Positions 15,812 to 22,898 of a DNA stretch of 64,000 bases are shown piece by piece. Source of the DNA: Myxacorys almedinensis A (GTDB taxonomy: Bacteria; Cyanobacteriota; Cyanobacteriia; Leptolyngbyales; Leptolyngbyaceae). Numbering within the stretch: position 1 is the stretch's first letter; each line of letters begins with the position of its first letter. The position numbers were made by a program, and so were the translations under genes. The stretch lies in assembly GCF_010091945.1 (NCBI RefSeq), contig NZ_WVIE01000006.1, positions 149,777-213,776 of the forward strand, written 5' to 3'. The notes under the pieces are model-generated. The model did no database searches. It saw nothing but the letters and a program-made list of their open reading frames with translations, and was not told where the DNA came from.

Positions 15812-16171
15812 ATGAGTTCTATATTTGGAATGTTGGAGAAAATCAAGGCAAGACCGGGGCTGTATATCTGTCGGGCTTCGGTGAGTGATTTGTTTATGTT
15901 TGTAGTTGGCTATCGAACGGCGAGAGAAGAGCTTGGGATTGAGCCGACGGAGGCAGAGTTTGATTTTTATGGGGAGTTCCAGCCTTGGCTTCAGCAACGG
16001 CTGAAGATAACGACTTCTAGTTCTTGGGCAAAGATGATTGAGTTGGGCTGTGGGAGTGAGCAGGAGGCGTTTGTACGGTTTTTTGAGTTGCTGGATGAGT
16101 TTTTGTTACGGGACGATCGAGCCGTTGCGATCGCGAAAGACCCATCTGTAGAACTCTCAAGGGCACAGTAG
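15812..16171 (+). CDS. Putative immunity protein for the papain-fold toxin
   Basis: A 119-residue soluble protein beginning MSSIFGMLEKIKARPGLYIC, with GYRTAREELGI, a FYGEFQPWLQQRL stretch and an FFELLDEFLL near the C-terminus. The K-x-R-P-x-x-Y N-terminal pattern and the F-x-E-F-x-x-W-L segment recur in a family I know mainly as immunity-type neighbours of polymorphic toxins. I cannot name the Pfam family with certainty. It starts at ATG 15812, 18 bases after the toxin stop. Expected to bind and block the toxin; this is inference from position and pattern. Confidence 0.65.
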   Translation: MSSIFGMLEKIKARPGLYICRASVSDLFMFVVGYRTAREELGIEPTEAEFDFYGEFQPWLQQRLKITTSSSWAKMIELGCGSEQEAFVRFFELLDEFLLRDDRAVAIAKDPSVELSRAQ

Positions 16172-16405
16172 CGATCGCACTTCAATCTACGATAGCCCCC
16201 TAGTTCTAAACCGCGATCGCACAAATCATCTAGAGATCGACATCTTGAGAAATGAAAGCGCGATCGCACAAATCATTCAACCATCAAGCGCGATCGCTAA
16301 CATTATCTCGACACCTTGAGAAATGAAAGCACGATCGCACAAATCATTCAACCAGCAAGCGCGATCGCAGAAACAATCGAGCGATCGACAATGAAGCGTG
16401 ATCGA
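16169..16405. repeat. HIP1-bounded modular intergenic repeats, block D
   Basis: Second large block of the family, carrying the same modules as block B in another order. First comes ATCTAGAGATCGACATC plus TTGAGAAATGAAAG, then ATTCAACCATCAAG, then TAACATTATCTCGACACC plus TTGAGAAATGAAAG, then ATTCAACCAGCAAG and ACAATCGAGCGATCGACAA. The 337-base gap (16172-16508) holds nothing else that I can support. Confidence 0.75.
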
Positions 16406-16508
16406 CGAAGCTTGTGGAAGGGTGGTATTGCAGAGGAAGGAATGTGATCGCTAAAGCTGCTCCTAGCGATCAATTGTTGGGCAAGATCAACAATTTGAGC
16501 GGCAAATT

Positions 16509-17504
16509 TTAGGCTGCATTGATGAGATACCTATCTATATCGTCAATCACCACATCAGCAGCAAGCGGGTTTCCTACCGTCCATGCCCATCCATCTACAG
16601 CATAGACTCGTTTCTGTTGAACTGCTTTAAGCTTCTGCCAAAGTGGGTCTTCTAGCAATCTTTGAAGCAATTTTTGATCCTCCTCTTTGTTGAAAGACTG
16701 AACAAACAGAATGTCACCGTCAATTGCTTCGATCTTCTCTTGGGAGAAGGCATCAAGCACGCCGTTCGGAGTCGCAACATTTTGAATCTCTGGTCGCTTT
16801 AAGCCAAGGTCGGTGAGGATAGTTCCTGCAAAAGAATTTTTCGTTTGTACCTCAATGCCGTACTCTGTGCTGACATGAATTATGGACACTTTTTCGTTCT
16901 CATATCGGTTCTTTATCAGCTTCTTCAGGTCTTCAACTCGTCTGTCGTAATGATCTAAAAGCTGCTTTGCAGTATTTTCTCTTCTCAATGCCTTAGCTAC
17001 AAAGCTGAGATACTCTTTCCAGTCACCTGTAGAAGACGTTGTTCTGGCTGGCTGAGTCAGCAGAGTAGGGCTAATCTGAGAGAGAAAAGAATAGATCTGA
17101 CTATGATGATCCCAACCTAAGATTAAGTCAGGTTTTAAGAGAAGTATTTTTTCCAGATTTAAAACATCGCTTGCATTTGCGACTATCTCTATGTCCTCTA
17201 CTTTGCCTTTCAAGTACTCTGGAAACTGATCTAGATTGCCTGTTACTGAGGTAATGCCTATTGGTTTGATTCCAAGAGCAAGAGCATTCGCAAGCGCAGG
17301 AGTGTAGAGAGTAATAAGGCGCTTCGGATCGCTGGTAATACAACTTTCGCCCATCATGTGCTGTACAGTGTGGCAATTTTTAGAGAAAGCACGATCGACG
17401 TTTGGCGAAGGATGGGTTAGTTTGAAATTGCAAGCAGAGCTAATAAGAACCGTCAGACTAGCAATTAGAAACAACGCAATTACACGATGAGATTTTATAA
17501 CCAT
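16509..17504 (-). CDS. Iron-siderophore ABC transporter substrate-binding lipoprotein (FecB-like)
   Basis: Periplasmic binding lipoprotein that would hand ferric siderophore to an inner-membrane ABC importer. Residues 1-25 form a lipoprotein signal peptide (hydrophobic ALFLIASLTVLI, lipobox LISSAC). The two-lobe helical-backbone fold is indicated by DPKRLITLYTPALANALALG, then LKPDLILGW and KNSFAGTILTDLG. The product of 331 residues is the normal length. It follows the TonB-receptor gene on the same strand with a 58-base gap, so it is part of one iron-uptake operon. No permease or ATPase gene is in the window. A decayed paralogue lies at 13828-14240. Confidence 0.9.
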   Translation of the reverse strand: MVIKSHRVIALFLIASLTVLISSACNFKLTHPSPNVDRAFSKNCHTVQHMMGESCITSDPKRLITLYTPALANALALGIKPIGITSVTGNLDQFPEYLKGKVEDIEIVANASDVLNLEKILLLKPDLILGWDHHSQIYSFLSQISPTLLTQPARTTSSTGDWKEYLSFVAKALRRENTAKQLLDHYDRRVEDLKKLIKNRYENEKVSIIHVSTEYGIEVQTKNSFAGTILTDLGLKRPEIQNVATPNGVLDAFSQEKIEAIDGDILFVQSFNKEEDQKLLQRLLEDPLWQKLKAVQQKRVYAVDGWAWTVGNPLAADVVIDDIDRYLINAA

Positions 17505-17562
17505 GACATTCTAAACGCTGTAGAAGTTGTTCAGACAGCAAACTAGCATCTGCCTTGCTGAG

Positions 17563-20064
17563 CTAGAACTCTAAACCAATAGAACCAGTGATCGTTAAAG
17601 GTTCACCTCTGAAAAGGAAGAGACTTCCACCATCTGAAGCTCTGAAGTAATCTGTATTGAATAAATTGCGAACATTAATCGCCATGTTCAAGCGATTTCT
17701 ACGGTAGTAGAGTGCTGCATCGGTACGTAAGTAGTCTCCCAGCGTGAAAGAGTTGCTTAAGTCTCCTGGACGATCGCCCACATAAGACAATCCTAAACCA
17801 AATCCCAAACCTCTCAATCCGCCGTTTTGGATCTCATAGGTTGTCCACAGACTGACTTGGTTTTTCGGCACATTTGTTAATCGATTACCGACTGGGGTAG
17901 AGTTGTCTTGAGTGACTTTTGCATCCGTATGAGCATAGGACGCAATCACCTTCCAGCCAGGTAGAATTTCGCCCGAAACATCTAGTTCAATTCCACGGCT
18001 TCGTTGCTCTCCGACTTGGATCGAAAATTGAGGATCATTCGGATCGGGTGTTGTAATGTTTGACTTAGTAATTTGATAGGCTGCCAATGTTGTCGAAAGC
18101 CTTCCATCTAGAAAGTCAGCTTTAACACCCACCTCAAATTGTCTACCTTTGCTAGGTTTAAATGCTCTCCCATCTGGGTTAAAACCAGAGGTTGGATTAA
18201 AAGATTGACTGTAACTGGTATAGAGAGAAACTGATTCACTAGGCTGATACACTAATCCAATGCGAGGACTGAATGCGCTATCTTGCTGTCTTGGAGTACC
18301 CTCAACATCTGTCGTAATCCAATCTAGCCGTCCGCCTATTAATAGCTTCAGGCTATCTAGAAGAGCAACTTGATCTTGAAGGTAGAGACCATAGCGTTGA
18401 GTGGTTGGCTGGGGAAAGACAACCCGCTCTGTAAAGGTCGGAGATTGGATATTATAATTTGGGTTAAAGATGTCTAGATCGGGCACACTGACAGTTTCAC
18501 GCGAAAACGTTTCGATGGTGCGATTTGCATCAAAGCCAAATAAGAGTTGGTGTGAAATCGATCCAGTCTTAAATTTGCCAACCGCATCAATTTGACCAAA
18601 GTAATTTTCAGTTGAGAATTTAGAATCGGAAGCACTCATCTCTAGGAGGCGATCTCCTACTCCTATTAATGCGGATGGATCGGCAGTTGTGTCACGGGCA
18701 TTACTAACTGTTCCTGAAAAAGTATTGCGAATTTGCCAATTGTCATTGAGTTTATGATTCAGCCCATACCCAAATTTTTGCGTAGTAAAATCTCTAAAAG
18801 AGAAATCCGGATAGCCCAGGTAGGTGCTTCGAGGAGACTTGCTACCATCGCTGAGAAGAACAGCATAACCTTCTGGTGGATTGGCAAAAGAATTAATGTA
18901 TTCATAGTATAAATTTAGATCGGTGCGATCGCCGATTTTGAAAGATATAGAAGGTGCGATCGTAGTTAGCTTACTAGTTGCAAATTCTTGAAAGCCATCC
19001 AAATTTTGATAACTGGCATTAAGACGATACAGCACAGTTTTATCAGTATTGAGCGGACCAGAAAAATCAAGGCTAGGCTGAATGAACGAGCGGTTTCCCA
19101 CTTCAAATGTGAACTTGCGGAAAGGCTCACTTAGCGGCTGTTTTGTGGCGACATTGATAATCCCACCTGGTTCTACCGCCCCAAATAGCACTGACGCAGG
19201 ACCTTTAAGGACTTCAATTTGTTCAACCGTTCCAAGACCTGTAAGACCAGTTCGATCTGTATCTCGGAAGCCATTTCGGAACTGTTGCTGCTGTTGGAAC
19301 CCTCTGATGATGACGCTACCTGTAGGTGCGTCAGCAAACCCTCCATTATAGACAACACCGCTTACTGTTTCTACTGACTCAATCACCGTCCTGACATTCC
19401 GATCTTCTAGAACTTGTTGAGGAATGACTTGAATGGACTGAGGAATATCGCGAAGTGGTGTATCTGTTCTTGTTGCTGTAGAACTATTTGGAACTCGATA
19501 CCTTCCTTGCCCTTCTCCCGTCACCGTCACCTCTTCCTCTGCAACATCTTCATCAGCTTCCGCGTTCAGCACCAATCCCCCTACACTTGGAACGACTTCC
19601 ACAACTGGAACCGCAGTTTCTCCCGTAATTCTTATCTGTACTGCTGTTGGAGTAGCTTGAATGACCTCGATCGCACTAATCCCCTCTCCGGGTTTGTCGA
19701 TCGCAACTCGATTCCCCTCCGGCAGCACCAACACCGCATTATTCAACTCCGAAACCAGCGTATTCCCTTCACTGCGATTGGTCGGAGCCTGAGTGATTCC
19801 CGCGCTCGTCTCCAAAATCACCCGCACGGTTCCCCCAGTCGGTTCTACTCGAACGCTCGTCACCCGAACGGTTGCCGCTTCCACCTGTGCCATCCACTCT
19901 TGCACCGTCGTAGCAGGGCGACGATCGCGCACTGTCCCTAGCGCATCCGACTCAACAGGCTGAGGTACTGCGCTCTGCTTCTCCTGGGCGGTTCCGGGCA
20001 ACGCAACCCCCACGATCGCCCACACAATCCCTAAAATCGCCAGTCGTTGCTGCACTTGACTCAT
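17563..20064 (-). CDS. TonB-dependent siderophore receptor with AMIN domain
   Basis: Outer-membrane ferric-siderophore receptor, 833 residues from ATG 20064 (MSQVQQRLAILG). The order is: signal peptide ending near GTAQ; an AMIN domain (about residues 55-125, VRVTSVRVEPTGGTVRVILE), typical of cyanobacterial receptors; a plug domain (about 200-310, with TPLRDIPQSIQVIPQQVL and VLKGPASVLFG); and a beta-barrel ending in a terminal Phe (TGSIGLEF). It is downstream of an AraC regulator gene and upstream of a FecB gene. Transcription is likely controlled through the 21-bp direct repeats at 20137-20178. Earlier in-frame starts at 20067 and 20082 are possible. The siderophore (hydroxamate, such as schizokinen, or other) is unknown. 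Confidence 0.93.
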   Translation of the reverse strand: MSQVQQRLAILGIVWAIVGVALPGTAQEKQSAVPQPVESDALGTVRDRRPATTVQEWMAQVEAATVRVTSVRVEPTGGTVRVILETSAGITQAPTNRSEGNTLVSELNNAVLVLPEGNRVAIDKPGEGISAIEVIQATPTAVQIRITGETAVPVVEVVPSVGGLVLNAEADEDVAEEEVTVTGEGQGRYRVPNSSTATRTDTPLRDIPQSIQVIPQQVLEDRNVRTVIESVETVSGVVYNGGFADAPTGSVIIRGFQQQQQFRNGFRDTDRTGLTGLGTVEQIEVLKGPASVLFGAVEPGGIINVATKQPLSEPFRKFTFEVGNRSFIQPSLDFSGPLNTDKTVLYRLNASYQNLDGFQEFATSKLTTIAPSISFKIGDRTDLNLYYEYINSFANPPEGYAVLLSDGSKSPRSTYLGYPDFSFRDFTTQKFGYGLNHKLNDNWQIRNTFSGTVSNARDTTADPSALIGVGDRLLEMSASDSKFSTENYFGQIDAVGKFKTGSISHQLLFGFDANRTIETFSRETVSVPDLDIFNPNYNIQSPTFTERVVFPQPTTQRYGLYLQDQVALLDSLKLLIGGRLDWITTDVEGTPRQQDSAFSPRIGLVYQPSESVSLYTSYSQSFNPTSGFNPDGRAFKPSKGRQFEVGVKADFLDGRLSTTLAAYQITKSNITTPDPNDPQFSIQVGEQRSRGIELDVSGEILPGWKVIASYAHTDAKVTQDNSTPVGNRLTNVPKNQVSLWTTYEIQNGGLRGLGFGLGLSYVGDRPGDLSNSFTLGDYLRTDAALYYRRNRLNMAINVRNLFNTDYFRASDGGSLFLFRGEPLTITGSIGLEF

Positions 20065-20136
20065 CATCTCACCACACCACAATTAGAAATCTTTCTCAAA
20101 AGATACTGGAAATGCAGGTGTGATTTTTAATGCAAG

Positions 20137-20178
20137 CGAGAGCTAGACGGAATTTTTCGAGAGCTAGACGGAATTTTT
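20137..20178 (-). promoter_or_regulatory. Tandem 21-bp direct repeat upstream of the TonB receptor gene
   Basis: CGAGAGCTAGACGGAATTTT (plus one T) occurs twice head-to-tail at 20137-20157 and 20158-20178, exactly two helical turns apart, about 75-115 bases before the receptor start. The second copy overlaps the stop codon of the AraC gene. PchR-type activators bind directly repeated sites before receptor genes, so this is a candidate operator for the adjacent AraC protein. A degenerate pair exists at 13804-13847. Confidence 0.6.
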
Positions 20179-21159
20179 TTGCTGTTTCTGATAATTCTTC
20201 GGGTTCACGCCAAAATGTTTCCGAAACGCCAACGCAAACGGACTGCGATCGCGAAACCCGATCGCCCGCGCAATTTCAGTAATGTTCATGTCCCCTGCTT
20301 CTAGCAGCGATCGCGCCTGCTCCATGCGATAGTCTCGTAAATACCCATAGACTGTTTTGCCAAAGACTTCTCGAAATCCTCGCTTCAGGGTACATTCATT
20401 CAGCCCTACCTTTCGTGCCAACTGCATTAGCGTGGGTGGATTTTGTAGCTGATGCAATAAAATCTCTTTGGCATAGTGTAATCTCTCAATCTGGTCGGGT
20501 CTGAGCAACGAGATTTGCGGCTCACCTGTCTGAATTTCAATCTGCTGCGTAATCAAGAGCGACATCAGTTCCAGCACTTTGCTTTCCAGGTACATCCGCT
20601 TTGCGATTCCTTGGTACGGGCATTGTAAGATTTGTTGGGCGATCGTCTGCATCGGCAAGGTTGCAACGCCAGAGCGTGAGTAATACTCCTGATCTGATCT
20701 CCGAACTAATGACTGCAATGCTTCAGGTAACTGTCCCTCTGAATTCCCCACAAACGAGCATAGAACGTCCGGTTCTAAACAAATAATCACTTCCAAAAAA
20801 GGCTGATGTTCCAGATAGCAAATGGTTTCTTCAGGCGCTAATCCGCTACCACAGAACGCATATCGTTTCGTTCCTAGCGCATGATACTTGCCCTGATGCT
20901 CCCCTGAAAAGTGAAAGTGATACCCTAGACAATGCTCTCGCTCCAGATACTTAACCGCCGCGCGATCGTGAAATCGCAGATCGCAAATTCTCAACAGTAT
21001 CCCCTCTCGAAGCTCAATCTCTTGCTTGAAGCCGCATCCTAACTGTTGAGGGAATTGATAGATCTGATCAAATTGATCCTCAATATCGGGATGGTGTAAC
21101 TGTCCAGCCGTTTCATAGCAGAGATCATCATACGCTTGCTGAGAAAGAATCAGAGTCAT
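20164..21159 (-). CDS. AraC family transcriptional regulator (PchR-like)
   Basis: A 331-residue regulator with a C-terminal AraC/XylS DNA-binding domain (about residues 225-328). The two HTH motifs read MQLARKVGLNECTLKRGFRE and ITEIARAIGFRDRSPFALAF, ending with KHFGVNPKNYQ. The N-terminal part resembles PchR-type sensors that activate siderophore uptake genes in the presence of the ferric siderophore. It lies directly upstream of, and on the same strand as, the TonB-receptor gene, the standard cyanobacterial arrangement. Its own promoter region contains a Fur-box-like sequence at 21209-21238. Confidence 0.9.
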   Translation of the reverse strand: MTLILSQQAYDDLCYETAGQLHHPDIEDQFDQIYQFPQQLGCGFKQEIELREGILLRICDLRFHDRAAVKYLEREHCLGYHFHFSGEHQGKYHALGTKRYAFCGSGLAPEETICYLEHQPFLEVIICLEPDVLCSFVGNSEGQLPEALQSLVRRSDQEYYSRSGVATLPMQTIAQQILQCPYQGIAKRMYLESKVLELMSLLITQQIEIQTGEPQISLLRPDQIERLHYAKEILLHQLQNPPTLMQLARKVGLNECTLKRGFREVFGKTVYGYLRDYRMEQARSLLEAGDMNITEIARAIGFRDRSPFALAFRKHFGVNPKNYQKQQKNSV

Positions 21160-21208
21160 AAATAGCGAAGGGGAGAGCCGCGATATTTAACATTCCCCAT
21201 CATATTTT

Positions 21209-21238
21209 ATTGCAACTCATTCTCATATATGTAGCAAC
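21209..21238 (-). promoter_or_regulatory. Fur-box-like operator before the AraC regulator gene
   Basis: TTGCAACTCATTCTCATATA, then TGTAGCAA, contains ATTCTCA/TGAGAAT-type half sites and a TTGC/GCAA outer pair. It lies 50-80 bases upstream of the regulator start. The position and AT-rich half sites fit iron (Fur) repression of a siderophore locus, though the match to the 19-bp consensus is partial. Confidence 0.4.
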
Positions 21239-21317
21239 AAAGACAAAATACCGAACTGAAATCTTGCACCATTCTCAACGATCGATGCTTCAAGCATTTC
21301 GTTCATCGCATTCACTC

Positions 21318-21339
21318 GCCCCGGACTGAAAGTCGGGGC
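21318..21339. repeat. GC-rich hairpin resembling an IS200/IS605-type end
   Basis: GCCCCGGACT-GAA-AGTCGGGGC folds into a compact stem with one bulged base. Such hairpins mark subterminal ends of IS200/IS605 elements in cyanobacteria. No tnpA or tnpB is nearby, so at most it is a relic. Confidence 0.35.
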
Positions 21340-21399
21340 TAACAGTACTAAGTCCCCTTCAGTAGAATGGCACTGACTTAAGGATAAAGCTGCGTATCA

Positions 21400-21446
21400 C
21401 AAAAAATCTCTAAACTTAGACCTCGACCGAGGATTAAGCTTAGAGA
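21400..21446 (-). terminator. Orphan terminator-like long hairpin
   Basis: An imperfect 40-base inverted repeat (TCTCTAA-x-CTTA-xx-CCTCG pairing with CGAGG-xx-TAAG-x-TTAGAGA, 21407-21446) is followed on the minus strand by six T residues (A tract 21401-21406). No recognised minus-strand gene lies upstream of it before the IS relic and the rightward radical SAM gene. Confidence 0.5.
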
Positions 21447-21473
21447 CGAACAAAAAATAAAGCTAACTCCATC

Positions 21474-21698
21474 ATGATTGATATCGTGAGCGTTTTGCAC
21501 CATAAGCTTCACGCCGGAATTGCCTTACCGTTTAGAACGCTGTTCTCAGAACAGGCATTGTAAGAACTGTTTGAAGCTAACGAAATGCGGTGGCGCAATC
21601 GCCTGTTTAATCCCCTAGTGACCCTGTGGACATTCGTACTACAAGTGTTAGATCTGACAAAAGTGAGCGCAATGCAGTCAGCCAGGGCAACCAGGTAG
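21474..21698 (+). pseudogene. N-terminal relic of an IS4-type transposase
   Basis: Reading from ATG 21474: an ALPFRTLFSEQAL stretch, a TAA stop in place of the expected Gln, then ELFEANEMRWRNRLFNPLVT and LWTFVLQVLD, ending at a TAG at 21696-21698. This is the usual N-terminus of cyanobacterial IS4-family transposases (F-R-x-x-F-S-x-E-Q-I-x-x-L-F, then W-R-x-R-L-F-x-P-L-V-T-L-W). Only about 74 codons survive and the catalytic domain is missing. It lies in a 764-base gene-free stretch with other mobile-element debris. Confidence 0.7.
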
Positions 21699-21923
21699 GT
21701 GTTACACCAGAACGCCTTCCCGTCTTCCGTTGGAATGCCAGAATAACCTGCATCTGACCCGTAGGTTGGGTCAATAAAAGGCTAGGTTAAGGTCTTCCCT
21801 AATTTGCAAAGTGTTGACAACCGCACTCCTTCTCTATCCCTTTCTTCACTTTTCTCCCCTTGTCGCGTCTGCCCATAAGATCTATTGTTGTCTTGAACAG
21901 CCGACTTTACCGACAAAACACCT

Positions 21924-22898
21924 ATGGCTCCCCTGGTAGCAAACTACTACTTAACCTACCGCTGCAACGCGCGCTGTCATTTTTGTGATATCTGGGCGCT
22001 AGAACCCAAAGAAGAAGCTTCCTTTGAAACCATTCGGCATAACCTCGAAGATCTGCGGCGTCTGGGTGTGAAGTATGTAGACTTTACGGGTGGAGAACCA
22101 CTGCTCAGAAAAGACGTTGACACTATTTTTGCTGAGGCAAAGCGGCAAGGCTTTCTCACCAGCATGACCACAAACACGATTCTTTACCCCAAGCGGGCAA
22201 AGGAAATGCAGGGGTTGGTCGATTTTCTAAACTTCTCCCTCGATGGTGGCGATGCCGATACCCACGATCAATCCAGAGGCGTCAAAATCTTTGACACGCT
22301 CGTTGAATCTGTAAAACTTGCCCATTCCTTAGGGGAAACGCCAGTTCTCAACCACACTGTCACCGCTCAGAACTACGATCGCATCGCTGAAGTTGCCGAG
22401 CTTGGGATAGATTTAGGCGCGAGAGTGTGGCTCAATCCAGCCTTTACTGCCCACAGCAACTACAACTCTAAGAAAAATCCGACGCCTGACATGGTGACGG
22501 CGATCGAAACGAATGCGAGGAAATACAGTAACGTTGGTTACAATAGGGCTGCCTTGGCATTTATCGAGGCGGGGGGCAACGATACAGAAAATCCACGGTG
22601 CAAGGCTGTAGATGCTGTTATCGCGATTTCACCCCACGACGAAATTCTACTTCCGTGCTACCACTTTGCTCAAAAAGGCGTTCCCATCAACGGAAACCTC
22701 TATGAGCTATATAAGCACTCAGAAGAAGTGGACGAATTTCGGCGATCGCAAGGTAAGCTATCGGTTTGTGAAGGTTGCACCGTGTGGTGTTACTTGATCC
22801 CTAGCTTTTTTAAGGGTGTAGACAAGTACTGGCTGTTAAACCAAATGACCTATGTGGGAGAATTCATGGCAAGAAAACGATTCCTTCAACGAGCTTGA
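21924..22898 (+). CDS. Radical SAM protein with C-terminal auxiliary cysteine cluster
   Basis: A 324-residue radical S-adenosylmethionine enzyme. The CX3CX2C cluster motif is Cys14-Cys18-Cys21 (YRCNARCHFCDIW), followed by the GGEPLL motif near residue 56 and a TNT strand. Extra C-terminal cysteines (PRCKAVDA near 225, LLPCYH near 247, CEGCTVWC near 285-292) suggest an auxiliary Fe-S site of SPASM/twitch type. Its reading frame overlaps the following glycosyltransferase gene by 47 bases, so the two are translationally linked and may modify the same lipid, sugar or peptide. Substrate is unknown. Confidence 0.87.
   Translation: MAPLVANYYLTYRCNARCHFCDIWALEPKEEASFETIRHNLEDLRRLGVKYVDFTGGEPLLRKDVDTIFAEAKRQGFLTSMTTNTILYPKRAKEMQGLVDFLNFSLDGGDADTHDQSRGVKIFDTLVESVKLAHSLGETPVLNHTVTAQNYDRIAEVAELGIDLGARVWLNPAFTAHSNYNSKKNPTPDMVTAIETNARKYSNVGYNRAALAFIEAGGNDTENPRCKAVDAVIAISPHDEILLPCYHFAQKGVPINGNLYELYKHSEEVDEFRRSQGKLSVCEGCTVWCYLIPSFFKGVDKYWLLNQMTYVGEFMARKRFLQRA

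Noticed and set aside
12593..16405. Possible CRISPR array from regularly recurring short repeats
   Set aside because: The conserved parts are the spacers as well as the octamers, lengths vary, and no cas genes are present. The modules are repeats, not unique spacers.
19414..19941. 175-codon plus-strand open frame
   Set aside because: Antisense to the plug and AMIN part of the TonB receptor; composition is that of a shadow frame.
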